A stretch of 32,535 nucleotides of DNA from Stieleria sedimenti (GTDB lineage: Bacteria > Planctomycetota > Planctomycetia > Pirellulales > Pirellulaceae), in contig NZ_JANZKV010000275.1 in assembly GCF_025060895.1 (NCBI RefSeq), positions 1 through 32,535 on the forward strand, read 5' to 3'. Positions 9,460 to 16,949 of this stretch are shown here, piece after piece. A program made the position numbers and the translations under genes. Under the pieces are notes generated by a model. That model ran no database searches. It was given only the letters and a program-made list of their open reading frames with translations, and was not told where the DNA came from. Numbering within the stretch: the stretch's first letter is position 1; every line of letters begins with the position of its first letter.

Positions 9460-12338
9460 GCTGAGACCACCGGTTGTTGGAGCGAAGCGGAGCCGTACAT
9501 CGCGTCGAGTTCATTGATGTAGGATGACTCGATTTGGCTGCGGCGTTTCTTGAGACTGGATGTGATTTCCGATCTGTCAAGTCGGAAGGGTTGCGGCAGG
9601 ATTCTAAAATCCGCGAGTCGTTCGTGTTGCTCCAGCGAGGATTCGACGTCTGCCAATGAGTCTTTCATCAACAGCCTGGCCGCCTCGCTGTTTAGTGCAT
9701 CACTTCGGCTGGTGCCTGCTGGGACGAGATCGTCGACGGCGTCGATGAAGTCAGTTGACGGAACAATCAGCCCGACAAGGCACTTTCGCCCCTGTCCGTG
9801 GACCGTAATGTCAGAGACATACCGGCTTTGTTTGTAAGTTTGCTCAATTGGTTCCGGCAACAGTTTCCGACCGGTCGAGGTTTTGATTTGGCTGTCCTTG
9901 CGGCCGTTGATGACAAGGCAACCGTCGTCATCGAAAAACCCCAGGTCTCCTGTCGCGAAAAAGCCTTCATCATTCAGGACGCTCTCTGATTGTCCCCAAT
10001 AGTGCTTGATGCTCCCCGGCCCCTTCACCAAGATTTCTCCGTCTGCGGCAATCTTGACTTCGTTCGACGGCAAGGGTTGCCCGACCGTGCCGACTTTCCG
10101 ACCAGATGGTCGATTGACGGACACCGGCACAATGTTTTCGCTCACGCCATAGGCTTCCAAGATCTCCCAGCCGGCGAACTCTAGCGTCTGAGCTGTCTTG
10201 ACAGACAGTGGCGCGGATCCGCAGACCAAGTACTTTAGCTTGCCACCGAGAACCCGCTTCGCACGACGTCGGATGATTGTCTGAGCAAGGCGATGCATGG
10301 GATTTTGTCGAGGGGATGGTGCGTTGATGGCACGCCGTGCGACAGCCGATGCAATTGATGGCAGGTTATCGAGGCTGGATTCAATCCCATCAGCCAGCTT
10401 CTCAAGCAACCTGGGGACCGCTACAAGAACGACCGGCTCAACTTGCTGGACGGTTTCCAGCAACTTCGTGTGGTCTGGCTCAAAATAAATCTGGGCACCC
10501 TGACGCATCGACAGAAGGTTCATCATGCGTTGGAACAAATGATTCATGGGCAGCCAACAGACTGTCGCATCGTCCTGGCCTACCAGGGGAAATTCCTGGC
10601 TAATTTCCTCCACGGCATCGACAAACTGCTTGTGCGTATAAGACATCCCTTTCGGATCACCGGTTGTGCCGGATGTGAAAATGATTGACGCATCGTCGGA
10701 GGGGTTTGGCAATTCAAAGTCTTCGAAACTGAGTTCGGTTTCGACGCTCTTTTTTGAGCCGCTGATCCCGCATCGATCAACTGCGACCAGCTGCAGCTTG
10801 CGATCACTGATCAGTTGCAGCGATGGAGAGGAGCCAACGGTAATGACCGCACGCGGTCGCGAAAGATCGATGACCGAAGCGATTGATTGATCGCATCCAT
10901 TGACGTCGAGTCCGACCACAATAGCACCGGCCAGATGGACCGCGACTTCGGCAACAGTCCAACCAAGTTCCGTCGCCCCGTGCACTGCGACGCAATCACC
11001 TTTTTTGATGCCCAGCGATCGGAGTTCACCCGCCAACGCTATGCAGCGTTGGCCGAATTGGCTCCAAGTCAGTGACGCCCACTCGCCGGTCTCGGAACGG
11101 TATCCGAACGAAGGCGTATCTGGATTCGTGCGAATCCGATCAAGCATGAGTTCGACGGTCGTTTTCCAAGCGCGAGGTGACCGACTCTTGCACGGTTCGG
11201 AAGGTTTTCCGGTGACATCCTCCCACGTCATCACTTGCGGCTCTTGATTGCGGGAAAGCTGCTCGGCGTATTCCGCACCTTGGCTTTCCCGTGTGATCGC
11301 CAGATCATCCTCTTTCATATTGAGCCAAGAAAGTGACTTGGCGACGTTGCGACCGAGGAGTACTTTTTGCCGAATCATCGCGTTGACCAACGGCCCTGCG
11401 AATCGCCAATAGGTTCGATTCGCTTTTCCCTCACGAATCAACTTCGAAAACTCCGGTGCGTACGGATTGAAACCGAGATGTTTTAAATCCGAATACATGA
11501 GCAACCAGTTGATGGGGCAATTGCTATGGATCGGGTTTGCGCTTTTTTTGTTTTTGATTAGCCCGAGTTCCACGACCAAATCCATTGCCTCTTCTTGGCT
11601 GTAATCCCAGGCGTGAAAGGGCGCGATATAACGTGGGATCTCAGTTCCCTCAGGGAAGTCATGTGGATTCCAAAATAGCTTCAGCTCATGGTCGGAAAAC
11701 TGGCCCGATTGGACGAGCTCGGGTGGCGTCCAGTCGTGATTGCAAAGCAACTCACGAGAAAACTCGTACTCCATTCGATCCGGTTCGGGCTGCCCCGGCG
11801 CATAGCCGGCGGCGACGAGTGGAATTCCCTTTTCGATCGCAAATCGCAGCGAATATCCTTCGAATAGTGGGGCGCAGACGTAACAGACTGTCCTGACCGC
11901 GCCACGGGATTCCTGATGGGATAGCAGGAAGCGGAACATTTTCTTGTAAAACTCGACCGGAGGCCTGTAGGTAACATGTGGCACATCGAGCAAGTCCACG
12001 GTTCTGCGGATGTTGGTCCAGGCGACGTCCGGAATGTTGATATCCGTCGTGAAGGCCAGGACGTTCAAGCCATAGTCATGTTTCAATTTGTGCAGCAACA
12101 GGCAGCTGTCTTTGCCACCACTTAGGTTGACCAAAACGTCGTATTCGGCCTTTCCTCGACAGTCTTGGAGTGTTTTTTCAAGGTCCGCTTTGTATCGTTC
12201 ACGCCGTACTTCGGCTGACTCAGCCAATGCTTGGGCGTTTTCAATCGAACAGAGGCTGCATACCGATTGCGTATTCAAATTCGCGCCCGGTACTGCGGCC
12301 GGGAGTAGGCAGTTTTGACACTTTCCTTGGCAAGACAT
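9456..12338 (-). CDS. Fusion protein: PP-loop N-acetyl-sugar-amidotransferase-like domain plus acyl-AMP ligase (long-chain acyl-CoA synthetase type)
   Basis: A 960-residue two-domain protein. Residues 1-350 resemble WbpG/PseA-type N-acetyl sugar amidotransferases: an N-terminal zinc-like cluster (CQGKCQNC, then VCSLC), the PP-loop ATP motif SGGKDS at about 73-78, and a CYVC pair at about 152-155. Residues about 390-930 form an adenylate-forming enzyme: P-loop FTSGTTGDPKG at about 554-564, YGVSEN, TGDLGFF and INGRKDSQIKTSTGRK, most like long-chain acyl-CoA synthetases. No carrier-protein domain with a phosphopantetheine serine was seen. I chose the ATG at 12338 because GGGGA precedes it by six bases and the cysteine cluster begins there; a GTG at 12398 would add 20 residues. 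It overlaps the reductase gene by ATGA. In the sugar family the PP-loop enzyme uses ammonia from HisH/HisF-like partners, and none is present here. The combined reaction is unknown. Confidence 0.85.
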   Translation of the reverse strand: MSCQGKCQNCLLPAAVPGANLNTQSVCSLCSIENAQALAESAEVRRERYKADLEKTLQDCRGKAEYDVLVNLSGGKDSCLLLHKLKHDYGLNVLAFTTDINIPDVAWTNIRRTVDLLDVPHVTYRPPVEFYKKMFRFLLSHQESRGAVRTVCYVCAPLFEGYSLRFAIEKGIPLVAAGYAPGQPEPDRMEYEFSRELLCNHDWTPPELVQSGQFSDHELKLFWNPHDFPEGTEIPRYIAPFHAWDYSQEEAMDLVVELGLIKNKKSANPIHSNCPINWLLMYSDLKHLGFNPYAPEFSKLIREGKANRTYWRFAGPLVNAMIRQKVLLGRNVAKSLSWLNMKEDDLAITRESQGAEYAEQLSRNQEPQVMTWEDVTGKPSEPCKSRSPRAWKTTVELMLDRIRTNPDTPSFGYRSETGEWASLTWSQFGQRCIALAGELRSLGIKKGDCVAVHGATELGWTVAEVAVHLAGAIVVGLDVNGCDQSIASVIDLSRPRAVITVGSSPSLQLISDRKLQLVAVDRCGISGSKKSVETELSFEDFELPNPSDDASIIFTSGTTGDPKGMSYTHKQFVDAVEEISQEFPLVGQDDATVCWLPMNHLFQRMMNLLSMRQGAQIYFEPDHTKLLETVQQVEPVVLVAVPRLLEKLADGIESSLDNLPSIASAVARRAINAPSPRQNPMHRLAQTIIRRRAKRVLGGKLKYLVCGSAPLSVKTAQTLEFAGWEILEAYGVSENIVPVSVNRPSGRKVGTVGQPLPSNEVKIAADGEILVKGPGSIKHYWGQSESVLNDEGFFATGDLGFFDDDGCLVINGRKDSQIKTSTGRKLLPEPIEQTYKQSRYVSDITVHGQGRKCLVGLIVPSTDFIDAVDDLVPAGTSRSDALNSEAARLLMKDSLADVESSLEQHERLADFRILPQPFRLDRSEITSSLKKRRSQIESSYINELDAMYGSASLQQPVVSA

Positions 12339-12584
12339 GGTAAATCCCCAAGCGAGTTTTCTCGCTGTGGCAATAATGTGGTTGAGATCAAACTTCACGC
12401 ATTAAAAACTACGATTCGTTATGACGATTCGCTCGGATGCTCCCAAAGTTTTGCATTCTTGGGACGGCACTCAGGAAAACGAAACGGGTGTAGCGATTCG
12501 AGGGATTAGCCGGGTCTTTTCTAGGTTGACACTGATCAGCGTGAGTAGCACTTGATGGCGGTGGTGCCTGAGCAAATGGATGAA

Positions 12585-12784
12585 TGTGGAATCGTTCGGC
12601 AAGAGAAACGGGCGGAATAATGCGGCCACGAAACGTGCAGGAGGACGGTGGCAAAACGGTCAGCGCGGGGAGGCAGAATGATTCTGGGCGGCCTAATTTC
12701 TTGTCACCCATTTTCCTGTCGCCTTCGCATTCACCACTCCAGTTTTTCTGCCCTCCATTTTTCTGCCAACTCTTCCCCCAACAT
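12585..12784. repeat. Upstream copy of an interspersed G-rich / ttctgcc repeat
   Basis: This stretch carries ggcagaatgatt at about 12672-12683, tttcttgtcaccc, and tttttctgccaactcttccc at about 12758-12777. The same elements in the same order occur at 16476-16681. It forms the left part of the upstream copy of the large direct repeat that flanks the exporter operon. Confidence 0.65.
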
Positions 12785-12960
12785 TCAGGATGCTGCCCTG
12801 CTTCGCGATCGATTCTGTCATCGTTAAGCCCGCGCGAGTTCTTTACCAGCCGTCGCTTGGGCACAGCGAATCGAGTCGTGAAGTAGCACATTGTGTGTCC
12901 AAAACGCGGGGCGTCGAATCTCACCGGAAAAGTTGTTCTGGGTACTGATGCCCGACTCAC
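12785..12960 (-). pseudogene. Internally deleted copy of the FeeM-like acyltransferase gene
   Basis: Read on the minus strand, the 5' part matches the start of the intact gene at 16950-17729 base by base with scattered changes: both have gaagagagcgga just before the start codon (GTG here, ATG there), then SRA, and both carry cgaatcgagtcgtg further in. After about 50-60 codons the match jumps to the last codons of the intact gene (gcagcatcctga, the A-A-S-stop end). About 600 bp of the middle is missing and the frame is not maintained. No product is expected. This entry covers the retained ends only. Confidence 0.7.
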
Positions 12961-13395
12961 TCCGCTCTCTTCATCGTCAGCTTGCAATGAAACCCTCTTT
13001 GACGGTTGATTTTGGTTTAAACGTTTAGGGGGGATGCGTCAAGATGTGTCGTAAGCCGAATTTGTATATGGACTTACGGTCGGTAGATTTGGTTGACAGG
13101 TGAGTAGGTGCGGTGGTCGAGTAGCCCGCCCCGAAACCCTGGCGGGATCGTTGCGATGGCGCAATCGGATTGATCAGGGGGCGATGCGATTTGCCGTTGG
13201 TCGGGGCTGGCTCGTGCGGGGCCAGTTGGCTGTTTTTTGACCAGCCCGTTTTTTGACCCCAGCTGATTTGTGGGAGGATTGGGGCGGGCCACGTGCCGTT
13301 GCGGAGTCGCAAGCTGGAAGCGTACGCCACTTGGAGGATCGCAAGCTGGAAGCTAATACCACTTGGGGGCTTGTGGGATGGACTAGAAATGTTCA
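12961..13395. repeat. Long imperfect direct repeat, copy A
   Basis: This segment matches 17730-18330 in order: gcttgcaatg, tttgacggtt, gggatgcgtcaaga, gtgtcgtaagccgaattt, ggttgacaggtgag, cctggcgggatcgttgcgat, ttttttgaccc, cacgtgccgt, then AAGCT-type palindromes (cgcaagctggaagc). It lies upstream of both the deleted and the intact FeeM-like gene copies. It ends about 80 bp before the exporter permease gene, so it probably also holds that gene's promoter. Open frames inside it are not convincing. Confidence 0.75.
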
Positions 13396-13471
13396 AGTTT
13401 GACGGTTAAGCTGTCGATGACAACAGGGAATCCGTTCGCCATTTAGCTCCTTTCCCCTAATCACCTGTGCG

Positions 13472-14599
13472 ATGCGTTGGAACCTTGCCTATCGCACTCT
13501 TTTTCATGATCGCGGCAAATTAATTGCCGGATTGGTCGGGGTGATCTTTTCGGTGGTGCTGGTGAACATCCAGGGCGGCCTGTTCTTTGGCTTGGTCAAC
13601 AAGGCCAGCATGCTGGTGGACCGCAGTAATGCGGACATTTGGATCGGTCATCGGGGAATGCACAATGTCGACTTCGCGCACCCGATTCCTGAACGCTACC
13701 GCTATACCGTAGCTGGAGTGGAAGGCGTTGCAGAGGTGCAGCCGCTGAAGCTTCAATTCGTCAATATGGCGTTGCCGGGAGGCAAGTACCAGCAGGTGTT
13801 ATTAGTGGGGGTCGCCGAATCGACCAATCTAGGAAGAGCCTACTCGATCGTTGATGGACCGCAGGACGCGATTAACAGAAACGACGCAATCATTTTGGAT
13901 CGGTGCGACGACGACAAGCTGGATTCCCCGCAAGTGGGAGAGCTTAGAGAGGTCAATGGCCGCCGAGTGCGTGTCGCAGGGAAGAGTAATGGGATTCTCA
14001 ATTTTCTAGTCACGCCCTACGTTTTCGCTAACTACGACGATGCCATTGAGATTGGTGGTTCGAATCCTGATGAAACGTCCTATCTGCTTGTTCGTTTAGC
14101 GCCAAATGCGGATTGTCAAAGAGTATGTCGAGACATCCGAACGCTTCTTCCCGAGCTTGACGTCATGACATCCGATCAGTACGCATCACTCAGTATCAAT
14201 CATTGGATCACGCGTACCGGACTGGGGCTTAGTTTTGGTGCCGCCACCTTACTCGGATTGTTAGTAGGCTTGGTGATGGTCGGCCAAACCCTTTATGCGA
14301 TGGTGCTGGACAGAGTAGGTGAATATGCCACGCTGCGAGCAATTGGCTTGGGCGAACGGGAACTGCTTAGCATTCTTGCGTTTCAGTCTGCACTAGTCGC
14401 TTCGATTGGAATCGCCATCGGGATGGTCATTACCATCATTCTGAAAACGCTTCTCAGCTCACCGAAAGCGACGATCGAAATTCCGTTGATGCTGTACGTC
14501 GGGTGTGGCGTGTTGATTTTCGCGATCTGCTTGTTCGCGGCCGGCTTGCCGTATCTCCGCGTCCGACGTATCGACCCCCATACGGCGTTGCAGTCATGA
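13472..14599 (+). CDS. devC: ABC exporter permease, DevC / FtsX-MacB type
   Basis: A 375-residue inner-membrane permease with the FtsX/MacB layout: one N-terminal membrane helix (about residues 17-42, LIAGLVGVIFSVVLV), a periplasmic domain of about 200 residues, then three C-terminal helices (GAATLLGLLVGLVMVGQTLYA; SALVASIGIAIGMVITIIL; MLYVGCGVLIFAICLFAAGL). The start RWNLAYRTLFHDRGKL resembles DevC proteins. It is first in a three-gene operon with an ATPase and an HlyD-like adaptor, which is the DevBCA arrangement. In cyanobacteria DevBCA with TolC exports glycolipids; the substrate here is unknown. The ATG at 13472 has no clear Shine-Dalgarno site. A TolC-like gene lies 11 kb downstream of the operon. 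Confidence 0.85.
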   Translation: MRWNLAYRTLFHDRGKLIAGLVGVIFSVVLVNIQGGLFFGLVNKASMLVDRSNADIWIGHRGMHNVDFAHPIPERYRYTVAGVEGVAEVQPLKLQFVNMALPGGKYQQVLLVGVAESTNLGRAYSIVDGPQDAINRNDAIILDRCDDDKLDSPQVGELREVNGRRVRVAGKSNGILNFLVTPYVFANYDDAIEIGGSNPDETSYLLVRLAPNADCQRVCRDIRTLLPELDVMTSDQYASLSINHWITRTGLGLSFGAATLLGLLVGLVMVGQTLYAMVLDRVGEYATLRAIGLGERELLSILAFQSALVASIGIAIGMVITIILKTLLSSPKATIEIPLMLYVGCGVLIFAICLFAAGLPYLRVRRIDPHTALQS

Positions 14600-15372
14600 C
14601 CACCACGAACACCGGCACGACGGCCAGCACGCCCACCGATGTGCCTGTCGGTGTTCAACCTGGCCAGGGACCTGCGTCCGGGCAGAAAACGTCTGCGATT
14701 ACAAATCACGCGTTGGAAGCCAAGGCGATCGCGAAATCGTACGTGATCGGTGGCCAGTCACGCCCGGTGCTTGACGGCATCGACTTCCATGTCGATCCGG
14801 GGGAATGCGTCTTTTTGGCCGGGCCCTCCGGAAGTGGAAAAACGACCTTGCTGTCGATCTTGGGGCTGCTGCTGACATCCGATTCCGGTCAGCTCCTTCT
14901 CAAAGGTCGCCGCGTTGACCGATTGACGGAGGTGGAACGCACGCTGGTGCGGCGCGAGCGGATCGGATTCGTGTTCCAGCGATTCCAGTTGATCAACGGA
15001 TTGACAGCGGAAGACAACGTGTCGATTCCCTTGACGATGGACGGGATGCCGCTTCGTGAAGCCCGTGATCGAGCGGGCGCATTGCTGTGCCGAATGGGAC
15101 TGGAGGATCACCGCAAAGCCCTGCCGACGTCGATGAGCCCCGGCCAATGTCAACGCGTGGCGCTGGCCCGTGCCGTGATCAACGAACCGGAATTGATCCT
15201 GGCCGATGAACCGACGGCGGCGCTGGATGGGAAATCGGGACAGGCTGTGATGGAGTTGCTGCACCAGTTGACCAAAGAGTTCGCCAGCTCGACCGTCGTC
15301 GTGACGCATGATCCGAGGATCTACCAATACGCCGATCGAATCTGCGAAATGGAAAACGGGAAATTCAAATGA
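14596..15372 (+). CDS. devA: ABC exporter ATPase, DevA / LolD type
   Basis: A 258-residue ATP-binding subunit. Walker A is GPSGSGKTTLL, the Q-loop is in FVFQRFQLI, Walker B is LILADEPTAALD, and the H-loop is VVVTHD. The signature loop is unusual: SMSPGQCQRVALARA in place of the normal LSGGQ, so the two glycines before Gln are Pro-Gly and the leading Leu is Met. The first 35-40 residues are Thr/Pro/Gly-rich and lie outside the ABC fold, which starts near LEAKAIAKSY; a later start is possible, but the ATG at 14596 forms an ATGA overlap with the permease stop. It energises export together with the genes on either side. Confidence 0.85.
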   Translation: MTTTNTGTTASTPTDVPVGVQPGQGPASGQKTSAITNHALEAKAIAKSYVIGGQSRPVLDGIDFHVDPGECVFLAGPSGSGKTTLLSILGLLLTSDSGQLLLKGRRVDRLTEVERTLVRRERIGFVFQRFQLINGLTAEDNVSIPLTMDGMPLREARDRAGALLCRMGLEDHRKALPTSMSPGQCQRVALARAVINEPELILADEPTAALDGKSGQAVMELLHQLTKEFASSTVVVTHDPRIYQYADRICEMENGKFK

Positions 15373-16415
15373 GACAGCTCTTTCTCGCCGGAGCTTTCGC
15401 GGCACTCGGGGCAGGTATTCTGTTCATTGCCGATCAGCACGAAAAGGCGAATGATAACCCAGTGTCTCGCCCCGAAGTCTCGCACCCCGTCGCGGTCAAG
15501 GCCTCGGTCCACGCGGCCGGACGCATCGAAGGCACGACCGAAAACGTTCTGATTCGCCCCCAGTTTCCCGGCCGGATCCAATCGGTGTTGGTGACACGCG
15601 GTAGCCGAGTCGACGAGGGCCAGGTGTTGTTCCGGCTGGAATCAAAACGCTATGAAGCCCAGCGTGACTTGGCGGCAGCGATGCTGTCGGCGGCCCGGGC
15701 CAATCGGATGCGGCTGATCGCCGGGGCGCGGGAGAGCGAAATTGAAGCGGCGAAGCAAGAAACGGTTGCCGCGGAGGCGCGCTACGAAAGTTCGCGAACT
15801 CGATTCGAGCGTGCCAGCAAGTTGTTAGAAAGGAACGCCATCAGCTCCCAAGAGCTGGAAGATCGTCGCGCCGATCACGACACCAACCTTGCGTTGTTGT
15901 TGGCCGCTCGAGAGCGGTACGAAACGGTCAAGGCAGATCCTCGCCTGGCAGATTTAATGGCGGCCGATGCCGAGATCGCGTCCGCCGAAGCACAGCTGGA
16001 AATGGCCGAAATTGATCTGCAACGATGCTCCATCGTTTCTCCTTGTCCGGCGACCGTGTTGGCAGTGGACGTCAACCCCGGTGAATGGATCAGCCCTGAG
16101 ATGCCCCAGGCGGCGTTGGTACTGTCCAATACCGAACGTTTGCGTGTCGTGGCTGACGTGGACGAACGGGATGCGCTAACCGTCCGGCCGGGCCAGTCTT
16201 GCGAGATCTCCATGGATGCGTCGCCCGGACAGTTTTTCCAGGGAGTGGTCGCGGAAATTGAACCCAGAATGGAACCGAAAAAGATCTACGGGGGCTGGGC
16301 AGGGGAACGCAACGAGACGCACACGCGGCGTGTGTGGATCGATCTGACGACAGAAGTGACCTTGCCGATCGGTCTGCCAGTTGAAGTCATGATTTCAGGC
16401 ACGCCGAGCTCTTAG
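15369..16415 (+). CDS. devB: HlyD-family periplasmic adaptor, DevB type
   Basis: A 348-residue membrane-fusion protein. It has an N-terminal membrane anchor (LFLAGAFAALGAGILFIA), a biotinyl-lipoyl-like half (VLIRPQFPGRIQSVLVTRGSRVDEGQVLFRLE), a long alpha-helical hairpin rich in Ala, Glu and Arg (about residues 95-215), the second lipoyl half (RCSIVSPCPATVLAVDVNPGEWIS), and a beta-barrel region ending GLPVEVMISG. The ATG overlaps the ATPase stop (ATGA). Such adaptors link an inner-membrane ABC pump to an outer-membrane TolC channel. It ends the operon and no terminator was seen after it. Confidence 0.85.
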   Translation: MRQLFLAGAFAALGAGILFIADQHEKANDNPVSRPEVSHPVAVKASVHAAGRIEGTTENVLIRPQFPGRIQSVLVTRGSRVDEGQVLFRLESKRYEAQRDLAAAMLSAARANRMRLIAGARESEIEAAKQETVAAEARYESSRTRFERASKLLERNAISSQELEDRRADHDTNLALLLAARERYETVKADPRLADLMAADAEIASAEAQLEMAEIDLQRCSIVSPCPATVLAVDVNPGEWISPEMPQAALVLSNTERLRVVADVDERDALTVRPGQSCEISMDASPGQFFQGVVAEIEPRMEPKKIYGGWAGERNETHTRRVWIDLTTEVTLPIGLPVEVMISGTPSS

Positions 16416-16475
16416 TCGCAGCTCGCTTGTACCGCCCGGAAAGTCGCTGGGATGCTGGCGAATTCGATGGGGAAT

Positions 16476-16681
16476 CGGGAAGCGTTGGCAGAAAGATGGG
16501 GGCCAGGAAAGCCGGGAAATGGGCAAGACGATGGGGGCAAAACGATGAAGACTGGAAGGCAGAATGATTCGGGGCAGAATGATGAAGAGGGGAGGCAGGA
16601 TGGGGGCGGGTGATTTTCTTGTCACCGATTTTCCTGTCGTTCTTTCATCCAACACGCCCGTTTTTCTGCCAACTCTTCCCG
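16476..16681. repeat. MITE-like interspersed repeat with terminal inverted repeats
   Basis: The ends gttggcagaaa (16484-16494) and tttctgccaac (16663-16673) are perfect 11-bp inverted repeats, and the match extends imperfectly outward (cgggaag / cttcccg). Inside are several copies of ggcagaatgat-like and G-rich words. A related stretch lies at 12585-12784 in the upstream copy of the large repeat. No coding capacity. Confidence 0.65.
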
Positions 16682-16691
16682 CCCCTTCAGG

Positions 16692-16945
16692 CAACGCTGT
16701 GAAGCATTTTTAGCGGTAGGGCGCGAGCGGGCTGTCGATTTAGTCGGGATCTGCTGAGTCAATGGTGAGCCGCTGGCCGTAAGGCCTCGGGCAGCGCCTC
16801 GATGCCCGGCCGCTTGCGCGTCACGGCTCGCAAGCACGACAGCCCGCGAGCCTTCCGGTAGGTTGGCAGCGATGAAGAGCCGGAGGGCTCGCGCCCTGCC
16901 GCTAACACCTCGTAAAACACAGAAATTAAATGCTTCACAGCGTTA
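16692..16945. mobile_element. Nested palindromic insertion element, outer unit with 9-bp target duplication
   Basis: Perfect 17-bp inverted repeats aacgctgtgaagcattt (16693-16709) and aaatgcttcacagcgtt (16928-16944) bound this 254-bp unit. It is flanked by cccttcagg on both sides (16683-16691 and 16946-16954). The related site near 12776-12792 reads straight through (aacattcaggatgctgcc) without an insert, so it acts as the empty site. Inside are a second palindrome (16711-16728 with 16887-16904, tagcggtagggcgcgagc type) and a third element at 16729-16845. No transposase is encoded, so it would be non-autonomous. The right-hand duplication contains the stop codon of the FeeM-like gene. Confidence 0.7.
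16729..16845. mobile_element. Innermost nested palindromic element with 6-bp target duplication
   Basis: The 117-bp unit begins gggctgtcg and ends cgacagccc. It is flanked by gcgagc on both sides (16723-16728 and 16846-16851). Removing it restores a normal tagcggtagggcgcgagc palindrome like the one at 22400. Its inner part (gtgagccgctggccgtaagg ... gcccggccgctt) recurs at 20539-20656. Confidence 0.7.
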
Positions 16946-16949
16946 CCCT

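Noticed and set aside
12409-12987. Open frame of 192 codons on the minus strand between the ligase fusion and the exporter
   Set aside because: Only its first part matches the start of the FeeM-like gene; the rest translates interspersed repeats and gap DNA. Treated as part of a deleted copy.
13025-13396. Open frame of 123 codons on the minus strand upstream of the exporter
   Set aside because: It lies in the long direct repeat, has biased composition, and the other copy has indels that break the frame similarity.
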